DNA of 64,000 nt, taken from contig OX246746.1 of NCBI GenBank assembly GCA_945910005.1, positions 28,203,468-28,267,467 of the forward strand, in the 5' to 3' direction. Of this stretch, positions 53,915 to 64,000 are shown in pieces. The first letter of the stretch is position 1. Each line of letters begins with the position of its first letter. The notes below the pieces were generated by a model, which was given only the letters and a program-made list of their open reading frames with translations, was not told the DNA's origin and did no database searches. This DNA comes from Isoperla grammatica. Lineage: Eukaryota > Arthropoda > Insecta > Plecoptera > Perlodidae. The position numbers were made by a program, and so were the translations under genes.

Positions 53915-54361
53915 TTAAATTTTCATTTCATTTCATTACTGTGATAAAGCAACGGTGACAGGCACTACATAATTCGGTTTTGAAAATTCTGTAGCCTTAA
54001 GTTATCATTATTAGAACTTAGTCTATAAATTATTAATATCATTATTATAGCTTAGGCTAAAAAATGCGTGGGTGTATTGTTATTCGCAATCTGATAAATC
54101 TAGCAGCAATACCATTGGATTCCACAGCAGTTTTACCCAGAGTTTTGACTATTATTATTCTCGGCCAGTAATTTAAGACTCTGTATGTACATTTGATATC
54201 ATGAAGACAATCGACACATTTTGCTGCATATTGTCTGTGACTCTGTGTAGCTCGTTTTTTATACACCTGAATTTGAAATGGTGTAAAAATTAAGCAGCAC
54301 AGATCATGAGCAAAACGATCTACAAGAATTAATCACTTGTCTATATCGCAACGCTATAGTT
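53915..54361 (+). repeat. 447-bp tandem duplication, unit 1
   Basis: From TTTTCATTTCATTTCATTAC to CTATAGTTAAA; repeated immediately. A minus-strand frame of 69 residues lies in it but is not recognised. Confidence 0.85.
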
Positions 54362-54798
54362 AAATTTTCATTTCATTTCATTACTGTGATAAAGATGTGG
54401 TGACAGGCACTACATAATTCGGTTTTGAAAATTCTGTAGCCTTAAGTTATCATTATTAGAACTTAGTCTTTAAATTATTAATATCATTATTATAGCTTAG
54501 GCTAAAAAATGCGTGGGTGTATTGTTATTCGCAATCTGTTAAATCTAGCAGCAATACCATTGGACTCTACAGCAGTTTTACCCAGGGATTTGACTATTAT
54601 TATTCTCGGCCAGTAATTTAAGATTCTGTATGTACATTTGATATCATGAAGACAATCGACACATTTTGCTGCCTATTGTCTGTGTAGCTCGTTTTTTATA
54701 CACCTGACTTTGAAATGGTGTAAAATTCAAGCAGCACAGATAATGAGCAAAACGATCTACCAGAATTAATCACTTGTCTTTATCGCATCGCTATGTTT
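54362..54798 (+). repeat. 447-bp tandem duplication, unit 2
   Basis: About 437 bp with few substitutions and one deletion of GACTCTGTGT relative to unit 1. Confidence 0.85.
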
Positions 54799-54843
54799 CA
54801 GATTATTTAACTACAAAATTAATGCAGAAACATTCTCTCTGAA

Positions 54844-54920
54844 CAGTGGCGTATCCAAGGGTGGTAGGAGTGCGTAAGTGTTATGGGATTCAACCCCCCA
54901 TGGTCTAAAGAATAAGAAGA
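54844..54920 (+). repeat. hAT terminus fragment (CAGTGGCGTATCCA)
   Basis: Same terminal sequence as the element at 25707-26133, followed by GGGATTCAACCCCCCATGG; the other end is not found. Confidence 0.5.
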
Positions 54921-55180
54921 GGGGGAGGGGGGAGACAGAGAGAGAAAGAGAGAGATTGATTGATTGATTGATTGATGTTTTATTAAACTGGCAAGATTAA
55001 GACCATAAGGTCATTTCTTACATCTAACCAGCGTGTTTACACAAAATGATAATTTTATACATTAAGCATTACATTTTCACTCTGTTAAAAATAACTATAC
55101 AATAAAGTCTAAGAATAATTAATTCACGTTAGCGTTAGCTCTAATTAATGCTAAGTTATTTCAAAGCTAAGAGAGCTTCA
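54921..55180. other. No gene recognised
   Basis: Includes (TTGA)n at 54956-54975 and short GA repeats. Confidence 0.5.
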
Positions 55181-55206
55181 GAGGGAGAGAGAGAGAGAGG
55201 GAGAGA

Positions 55207-55298
<92 letters not shown>
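55181..55298 (+). repeat. (GA)n microsatellite
   Basis: About 110 bp of GA repeats with a few G interruptions. The Arg-Glu and Leu-Ser frames over it are artefacts. Confidence 0.97.
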
Positions 55299-57110
55299 TG
55301 AGGAAGGTAAAAGAGAAGGAGGAAGAATTACAGCTGGATTCCCAGTGACACCAAATGATTATAGCAAACACAACTTGTGATTATTGCTAGGTCAAGGTCG
55401 TCGTATTCTGAAACGTGTTCACAGGCGCTCAAAACATCAAATATGTAGAACGCCGCCTTCGACAAATAGGCTTCCGGCTTCTGGACTGAAGCTTTGGCCC
55501 GACAGCCGACACCCTCACCTCTTGAGGATTTTCGACTCTTAGACCCCCCCCCTGTTACCCCTATTAAAAGTTCATAAAACGTGTTTCAGATGACAGTAGA
55601 AGCAGAATATCTATGCGGTACATTTGCTGTTGTCTATGGTACACGGCTGCAATGCTGTAGTTTGAACTAGCATAGCTTCCGTTTACCACAGATGACATAT
55701 GAAACTACCAACCAGAACTTCACGTTGGTCGAGGAGGTATCAAACTGCAAACTGTAGAAAGCTGGGCTATAGGGAAACTGACCGATCTGTGTACAGTTAT
55801 GTCTGCAGGACTACTATTAGCATGGAATGTAGTAGCTATTAGTGGTGTGTGGAAGTGTGTAAGGTGTGCCCCTTGACTTTGAAAATTCGCACACAAATAA
55901 TGAATAGTGATGGCACAAGAACCATTGTCAAATAGAGCATTGTTTCTTGGTTATATATGAATTTTCGTTTCACATTCGTTCGAATATTTTAGCTAATGCA
56001 TAGCTTCATAACCATACTTACTTGGGCAAGGATTTTTAAAGGAACACCCTCACGAGAATACATTACTTTTTTAATGAACTTTTCCAGTAACGAGGTCTTA
56101 TTTTTAGCAATGGAACTTTTATGTACGAAAGTTCATTTTTTTGTAGAACTATTTAAAACTTTCTTAATAACGTTGCTTTCAAGACCGTGTGGATTATTTT
56201 ATCGTTCAACGCCACTATTAAGTCTGTCATTATCAACAATAAATAAAACTGCCTCGCTGGTATTATGTTTCATTGTCGAATACTTGTCCGGTGTTCTCCG
56301 ATTTCAACCAATAATAGTTCCGCCGCGCGCCGCAGCGCTCCACGAATGCGACCAGACTGCACGTGCAAACCGAATTTTTTTGTAGTCTAGTTCATCCATC
56401 ACACGACCTAATAATGTTTAGTGTTTACATTTTGTTATTTATTTATGTTATTTTGATATCATTATTCATTATTGTTATTTTAATCATCATCAGTAATATT
56501 TTAGTTACTTTGTAATTTTTTTTAGATTTGTCACGCAAAATTGTATTTTATAAAATAGTTATAGAGCGGTGAAGAGGCTCGCCGAAGAAAAGAAGAAGAG
56601 TTTGAATGAAAACTATCCTTTTGGTATTATCTTTACCACTTGTGAAAAACGATGAATAATTTCGGATGTACATAAACTAAAAATCAAGAATAATGTACAT
56701 CAATGATTCAAGGAAATAACGCATGTGATGTAGCTGTTGTGAGTGGTAATGGTATACACTTATTTGCATTTGATAATAAAGTACACCAATTACTTTTGCA
56801 TAACCGTTGCATTTCTCAGTTATCTTTTCTTGTTCTTGATTTTATTTTATATAGTTAAGTAGTTTGTTTTGTTTTTGTTGTTATTGTTATTTATGATTTC
56901 ATTATTATTAATTGTTTGCATAGCTTAGTTTTATTTAAGGTCCTCCTTTGTAAATCACTTTTTATAACTGAATAGGATAGACATTAAATAAATAAATAGC
57001 AACTGATGACGATGAAGAAACGGATATGAAGATGTCAACCCCATATTGCGTTCTCGACCAAGCTAGGATTCTATTCTACCTTGCAACGCGGGAAGGCAGG
57101 AGCCAAACTT
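55299..57110. other. No gene recognised
   Basis: The longest frame is 129 residues at 55996-56385 (plus); no resemblance to a known protein. Its 3' part crosses a GC-rich patch (56322-56345) next to CCAAT-like words. This could be a promoter or element end, but I have no further support. Confidence 0.35.
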
Positions 57111-57320
57111 TAAACGCTCAACGACAAGTGACGGCATCGTGATTGTAATCGTAATCCGGATATCGTGAAAGAGTTAACTTACTTAATACTAAGTTCTCAT
57201 GGAGCTGTTCACAACAAAATCGTAACGTCGTAATGGATTGTAATGGAATGGTAAATCATATTTCTACGATTGCGATCCCGATTACAATTACGATGTCGGC
57301 AATTGTGGTTGGGCCTTTAC
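57111..57320. mobile_element. CM1 MITE, solitary copy
   Basis: Right end, inverted: AAAGGCCCAACCACAATTG, then CGATCCCGATTAC-type arms; left arm ACGGCATCGTGATTGTAATC. Confidence 0.65.
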
Positions 57321-58139
57321 AGCAAGCCGAATCATAACTGAAGACAGAAGAATAAATTAGCTCATATTGACATTTTAGTATAAAAGAAAAATGTAATAAG
57401 TTTATAATACAGTGACAATGACTGAATATTTACTTAAAAATAAAAACATAACAAAGGTTTTCTAATTTTCTTTTTAATTATGAAGGTAATAAAGAAGTAA
57501 AGTTGCCCGAACTATTCTCATGATTACGAAATTGCCGATTTCTATGCGTAAATTAATATGCATACCAATTATGTAATAATGCGTACCAAATAAATGCGTA
57601 AAAGCGTATTCTATGGAACTGTAATATGGTAGTATTTAGCATAAATTATAATTATACATACAGTTATTACTGGTAGGAATTGCTTCAATTTTGTGATACT
57701 TGTAATAAATATTAATGTGCAGTGGGTCTCCAAACCTTGACTTTACTGCAATATTAATTAATAGGAGTTTAAGGGTTGTATTTGACAAGAAAAAAGCTTT
57801 TTCCATTACTATAACAAGTTGAAATTATGAGATTATACATGTTTCTAAAATGATCAGCAGTAGAAAAAGGTTAAAATAAAATTGTTTTGATCAAGTTACA
57901 AGTTCAATGACGACCAACCAATTACTATTGATCTATTGATCTAAGGGTAGCCAAATTCACAAACTCTTAGATGCACGTGAATGCTGTTTATACAATATCA
58001 CTAGATTTAAAAGATTGTCTGTGCCACTAATATGCTAAAATCATAAAAATATATCAATTATCTTACATTTATTGTTTTTATATTGACGCTGTCAAGATGC
58101 AGATGAGCTTAATTTTGCTGAGTTGTCTTGAAGTCGTAT
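57321..58139. other. No gene recognised
   Basis: AT-rich DNA with no supported feature. Confidence 0.45.
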
Positions 58140-58937
58140 GCTGGGTCTTAATGCACTGTTATGAACACTAAAGATGTCCTTAAGTAGGGAAACATCTGAG
58201 GAAGAACCAGGTTGGGCGAATTGTTGTGACTGGTTTTGTTTGTATGTGGATTTGATCTATCTATATTCGAAGATAGGTCTGTCCATGAACAACAAAAACA
58301 GGCGCATTAACACCACTTATGAGTAAAGGCAATGAAGATTTCAGGATACTCAATTCATCTTTTAAACACTGACGAAGGATTTCGCGGCCCAACAAGTCCT
58401 TAAGGCACTGTTATCAACGCCAAAAATGCCCTGAAGTAGGGAAACATCTGAAGATTCCCCAGGTTGGGCAAATTGTTGAGATTGGTTTTGTTTGTATGTG
58501 GATTTGATCTATCTATATTCGAAGATAAGTCTGTCCACGTACAACAAAACCAGGCGCATTAACACCAAGAGTGAAGACCATGAAGAAATCAGGATACTCA
58601 TTCCTCTAATAAACTGACGAAGGATCTCACGGCCCAACGGGCACTGTTATCAACGCCAAGGATGTCCTTAAGTAGGGAAACATCTGCGGAAGAACCAGGT
58701 TGGGCGAATTGTTGTGACTGGTTCTGTTGGTATATGGATTTGATCTATCTATATTCGAAGATAGGTCTGTCCAGGTACAACAAAAACAGGCGCATTTACA
58801 CTACTTGAGTGAAGAAAAGTAAGATTTCAGGATACTTAATTCATCTATGGAACACTGACGAAGGACTTCGCGGTCCATTGATTCCGGTCTACTGGGCCTT
58901 GAGAAACTGGTATCAACGCCAAGGTTATCCTTCATTC
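58140..58937 (+). repeat. Third array, first block (three units)
   Basis: Units of about 235-260 bp marked by AGTAGGGAAACATCTG at 58174, 58436 and 58670. Each has TGTGACTGGTTTTGTTTGTA or a close variant, ATCTATCTATATTCGA, AACAGGCGCATT and AACACTGACGAAGGA. The block is cut at 58938 by the TTTA tract. The translated core is SEEEPGWANCCDWFCLYV in unit 1. Confidence 0.9.
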
Positions 58938-59915
<978 letters not shown>

Positions 59916-60098
59916 CTTACATGTCATTTATAAGATATACGTAAATCTTATTTTCTTATTCTATGATAAGCATACATTACTATAACTGTGTACATTATTT
60001 ACGTATCTATAGTATTGCATATTATGCGTGTGTCATAGAAAGGATCATAACTACAAAATATTTACATACCACAGTAACCATCATCTAAAGAGTACATT
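59916..60098. other. Spacer
   Basis: No feature seen. Confidence 0.4.
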
Positions 60099-60410
60099 CG
60101 AGTTCTGCGAAATGCCTTCCCCTCTTACCACCACCAGTGCCTTCCCCTCTTACCCCCACTAGGGCCCGCGCACGGACGAACAACGACGAATATCAACTCA
60201 CGTAAAATTAATAACTGTAGTGTTACATTAATTGTAATTAGAATAAAGGAATTCATTTGTATTGAAAGTTGGTTTATAATTGGAAGATCGTTGACAGCTT
60301 TGGTTGACAGCTTGATGGTCTATTATAGATATTAGATCTTTCACTGCTCTCTTCGTCCGTGCGCGGGCACTGGAGGGGGTAAGAGGGGAAGGCATTTCGC
60401 AGAACTCGAA
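60099..60410. mobile_element. MITE with about 57-bp inverted ends
   Basis: Ends CGAGTTCTGCGAAATGCC on the left and its inverted match on the right. They continue through TTCCCCTCTTACC to GCCCGCGCACGGACGAA. The left arm carries an extra internal duplication of CTTCCCCTCTTACC. Flanks AAAGAGTAC and AAAGAACTC may be a worn 9-bp duplication. GC-rich arms surround an AT-rich centre. Confidence 0.8.
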
Positions 60411-61345
60411 AGAACTCTTGCATTTATTGTCTGATACTGATATTAGTTTAATAGGTAGTTTGTTCTAAAATTGTATCCCCGCATATGCTAGGGCTTCTTC
60501 GTACATTTTGTTGTTGTGGTGATTCGTATAAAAGTGTTCTGGTGTTATGTTCATGTATTTCTTTGTTTGTCTTTGTTGAGTATTTTCCATGCTAATTCAT
60601 GTACAAGTTAGATGCATATATGTAAAGACTGGAAACAGGTTAAATATCTAGTGTCTTGAAATGTTCCTTGTATGATTCAGTTTATTTAAGTTTGCATATT
60701 ATTCTTACAGCCCTTTTCTGCAGTTCAAAATCTGTGTTACCTAAAGATGAATTTACACATCCAATTATACCATATGATGTGTGGGATTTGATCAATAAAT
60801 GTTGGTGTATATTTTTTAAATGTCCTTTACATAGATGTTTAAAAGTAACTTAGCTAGTACCAATCCTCGGATTACACTAAGTGGAATATTTCCTTCTTAT
60901 GTTGAGTATACTTAACTACTTATTTTTAACTTGTGGTTCTATTTCTACATATTGTACATATTGTGTTCTAATGAGGAGATATGTCTATATCCAGTTTAGT
61001 AGTTGACCTCTAATGCCATCCGAAGAAGTTTTTTTTTCAACTTTTTTTCCTCTTCTTATATATGTATTTTTTCTTGCCGAATTGCCAACCTTTATGTTTT
61101 TGTCTTTATTTTATGTTAAAATGTTAAAAGTTACTACTTAGGAAATTTTATGAAGAATACATGTACCTTGTTTGTTTATAATTTAATAAATTGTGTTTCT
61201 ACTAAAAACCTCTAATGCCATAATAATGTAGGTTTACTAGTAATATGTTGTGATTTATACAGTCGAAAGCTTTTGACAAATCCATGAAAATAGCTACCAC
61301 AGATTAAGCTGAACTTTGATCTATTTTCTTCAGTGTAAAATTTAA
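60411..61345 (-). pseudogene. LINE reverse transcriptase pseudogene, copy 1
   Basis: The minus-strand translation gives [20 protein letters not shown] (61295-61235), HYYGIRG, then after a 189-bp insertion QLLNWI and RTQYVQYVE. Finally comes GNTDFELQKRAVRIICKLK near 60700. The first block holds the catalytic Asp of RT motif A. The central palm with YxDD is missing: the copy jumps from the GxPQG region to the C-terminal LQKRAIRII block. The same internal deletion is present in copy 2, so the deletion came before the duplication. Confidence 0.85.
61020..61208 (+). mobile_element. 189-bp insertion with 13-bp target duplication
   Basis: CCTCTAATGCCAT flanks it exactly (61007-61019 and 61209-61221). 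The sister LINE copy near 63464 reads through without it. The plus strand ends AATAAATTGTGTTTCTACTA plus a short A run, suggesting LINE-mobilised RNA. Confidence 0.85.
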
Positions 61346-62370
61346 AACATCTGAAGAACAAGGTTCAACAACATTCTTGTGACTGGTTTTGTTTGTACTT
61401 GAAATACGCTTATCTATATTCGATGATAAGTGTGTCCACGTGCAACAAAAACAGGCGCATTTACACCACAGCGAAGACAAGGAAGGTTACAGCATGCGAT
61501 CATTTTTTTACATCTATTAAACACTGACGAAGGATCTCACGGCCCAACGAGTCCTTAAGGCACTGTTATCGACAACAAGGATGTCCTTAAGTAGGGAAAC
61601 ATCTAAGGAAGAACCAGGATGGGCGAATTCTTGTGACTGGTTTTCTTTGTATGTGTTCAGGTTTATCTAAATTCGATGATCAGTCTGCCCACATACAAAC
61701 AAGAACAGGAGCATTTACACCACTTAAGAACGAAGACAAGGAAGATTTCAGGATACGCTCACTATCATTTATCTATTAAACACTGACGAAGGATCTCACG
61801 GCCCAACGAGTCCTTAAGGCACTGTTATCGACGCCAAGGATGTCCTTAAGTAGGGAAACATCTGAGGAAGAACCAGGATGGGCGAATTCTTGTGACTGCT
61901 TTTGTTTGTATGTGTTCAGGTTTATCTTCATTCAATGATCAGTCTGCCCACATACAAACAAGAACAGGAGCATTTACACCACTTAAGAATGAAGACAAGG
62001 AAGATTACAGGATGCGATCATTTTTATACATCTATTAAACACTGACGAAGAATCTCACGGCCCAACGAGTTCTTAAGGCACTGTTATCGACGCCAAGGAT
62101 GTCCTTAAGTAGGGAAACATCTGAGGAAGAACCAGGATGGGCGAATTCTTGTGACTGGTTTTCTTTGTATGTGTTCAGGTTTATCTACATCCGATGATCA
62201 GTCTGCCCACATAAAAAAAAAAAACAGGCGCATTTACACCAATTAAAGAGTGAAGAAAAGGAAGATTTCAGGATCCATCATTAAACACTGACGAAGGATT
62301 TCGCTACCCGAATAGATAATTAAAATTTTATTTCGACTGTCCTGGCTTCGATTACTAGTACCATGACTGT
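61346..62370 (+). repeat. Third array, second block (four units)
   Basis: Units marked at about 61347, 61589, 61851 and 62111. The first is fused to the LINE remnant (AAAACATCTGAAGAACAAGG). The others keep ATGTCCTTAAGTAGGGAAAC and a frame reading SLSRETSEEEPGWANSCDWF. The block ends in CCGAATAGATAATTAAA, shared with the end of the third block. Confidence 0.9.
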
Positions 62371-62660
62371 TGATTCAGGAATGTTAGAACAACGTGCTTC
62401 TGTTCTCAAAGTATTTAATCACTTTGTTTTTCGAAGATGAGTACACATCATGTTTGTTGTGCACGTTATTATGTCGAAATACGCCTCTTTCGATATCTGT
62501 ACCACTCTCAACATAAAATTGTACTGGACTTTTAAGTAGGCCTACTATTACTGTATATGCAGTATGCACTATTATGTATGTACTATTTCTATGACATCCA
62601 AAGAGTTCTCACTTATGAAAAACAATGGTTTGCCGTTCAGACATCAGGGGACGAACGGAT
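62371..62660. other. No gene recognised
   Basis: Spacer between duplicated segments. Confidence 0.4.
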
Positions 62661-62670
62661 ACTCAAAGAT

Positions 62671-62954
62671 GGAGGTATCTCCGATGCCCCACTCTCCGAT
62701 GCCCCACTTACCTGCTCAAGAAGCCCATGCTGCTTATAAACTTAAAGTAATATAATACTACTATTAAAAGAGATATTACCCCCAAATATAATACTACCCT
62801 AAAATATAGTAAAATACTACCCTAACCTAACCTAACCTAACCTAACCTCTATCCCTACCGCTTACCGCGCAGTAGACGTGCGATTAAATTGCGTGGTGTA
62901 GCATGGGCTGTAGAAAACAGGTAGAGTAGGTAGGTGGGGCATCGGAGAGCGCCC
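62671..62954. mobile_element. Mutator-like MITE with 10-bp duplication
   Basis: ACTCAAAGAT flanks it exactly (62661-62670 and 62955-62964). Inverted ends share TCTCCGATGCCCCAC and CTACC/TTACC. The interior has five tandem CCTAA units (62824-62848). Confidence 0.8.
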
Positions 62955-62984
62955 ACTCAAAGATACAAGCAACTGAGGTCAACA

Positions 62985-63605
62985 GAGTGTTGTCAATCAA
63001 GTGTTATGTTCATGTATTTCTATGTTTGTCTGTGTTGAGTATTTTCCATCCTAATTTATCTATTCATGTTGGATGCACATGTGTATGGACTGGAAACAGT
63101 TAAAACATTTTAGTCTTGAAATGTTCCTTGCATGATTCAGTGCATTTAAGTTTGCATATTATTCTTACAGCCCTTATCTGCAGTTTAAAATCTGTGTTAC
63201 CTTAAGATGAATTTACACATGCAATTATACCATTAGATATGTGGGATTCGATTAATTAATGTAGCTGTCTGTTTCAATTATGTCCTTATAAAGATGTTGA
63301 AATGTTACGAAGCTAGTACCAATCCTCGGAATACACCAAGAGGAATATTTTCTTCTTTTGTTGAGTATACTTTACTTATTTTTAACTTGTGCTATTATTT
63401 CTACATATTGTACATATTGTGTTCTAAAGAGGAGATATGTCTTTATCCAGTTAAGAAGTTGACCTCCAATGCCAAAATTATGTAGTTTTTTTAGTAATAT
63501 GTTGTGATTTATACAGTCGAGAGCTTTTGACAAATCCATGGAAAATAGCTACCACAGATTAAGCTGAACTTTCATGTAGTTTCTTTAGTGTAAAATTTAA
63601 AACAT
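62985..63605 (-). pseudogene. LINE reverse transcriptase pseudogene, copy 2
   Basis: Duplicate of 60411-61345 with the same internal deletion. Readable blocks are GNTDFKLQIRAVRIICKLKC (about 63190) and the DLSKAF region (about 63525). It lacks the 189-bp insertion. Confidence 0.85.
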
Positions 63606-64000
63606 CTGAAGATCAAGGTTGAACAACATTTTTGTGACTGGTTTTGTTTGTACTTGAAATACGCTTATCTATATTCGATGATAAGACTGTGTCCACGTAC
63701 AACAAAAACAGGCGCATTAACACCACTTAAGAGTCAAGACAAGGAAGATTTCAGGATACGCTCACTGTCATTCATCTATTAAACACTGACGAAGGTTCGG
63801 ACTTCAGGTTTATCTATATTTGATGATAGGTCTGTCCACATACAAACAAAAACAGGCGCATTTACACCAACTAAAAACTTAAGACAAGGAAGATTTCAGG
63901 ATCCATCATTAAACACTGGCGAAGAATTTCGTTAACCGAATAGATAATTAAATTTGATTTCGACTCTCCCGCCTTCGATTACTGGTACCATGACCGTCGA
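63597..64000 (+). repeat. Third array, third block
   Basis: One LINE-fused unit (63597) and one partial unit, ending with the same CCGAATAGATAATTAAA and CTTCGATTACTRGTACCATG as the second block. The window ends inside this duplicated segment. Confidence 0.85.

Noticed and set aside
55148..55371. Arg-Glu and Ser-Leu repeat frames
   Set aside because: Translation of the (GA)n microsatellite; no other coding signal.
55996..56385. 129-residue frame as a gene
   Set aside because: No recognised domain, no clear start context or splice partner, and composition like the surrounding AT-rich DNA.

Overview
The window is gene-poor, repeat-dominated nuclear DNA from an invertebrate animal; nothing looks bacterial or viral-genomic. 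It is AT-rich, packed with introns-and-transposon style DNA, microsatellites and long C or G runs. The best taxonomic clue is a nuclear copy of mitochondrial cytochrome b at 22616-23034. It only reads sensibly with TGA as Trp, AGA as Ser and AAA as Lys. That is the general invertebrate mitochondrial code, so vertebrates, echinoderms and tunicates are disfavoured. A protostome is my inference; the species is not identifiable from sequence alone. No intact conserved cellular gene was recognised.

Layout. 1-4.5 kb holds a broken ankyrin-repeat gene split by a hAT-like element, then LINE debris. 4582-7564 is a complete but defective Ty3/Gypsy LTR retrotransposon with near-identical LTRs; its reverse transcriptase has been removed by an in-frame deletion. 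8.3-8.6 kb has a hairpin element and a compact U2 snRNA-like sequence. 10.9-12.7 kb is a LINE pseudogene interrupted by another insertion. 13.3-19.2 kb is a nest: a tRNA-derived SINE split by a 5-kb element with doubled terminal inverted repeats, which itself carries a Mutator-like element. 19.6-31 kb holds Helitron-like, LINE, hAT and SINE copies, the mitochondrial insertion and a SINE-containing tandem duplication.

After a 200-base assembly gap the character changes. 31.3-45.4 kb consists of five tandem units of about 2.4 kb. Each unit carries a putative short secreted Thr-rich, Cys-containing reading frame, a run of 160-bp modules and exon-like blocks with plausible splice signals in matching phase. 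48.8-53.9 kb is a second array of about 430 bp per unit; most of its units keep an open frame right after a splice-acceptor-like site. 58.1-64 kb is a third array of about 250 bp per unit, interleaved with a duplicated LINE pseudogene and a (TTTA)n tract of almost 1 kb. The first and third arrays seem to share an ancestral module whose translation has an acidic stretch followed by C-D-W-[YF]-C. The most interesting hypothesis here is that the right half is a rapidly expanding, modular, lineage-specific gene family or its remains. It rests on sequence pattern only; transcript data would decide it.
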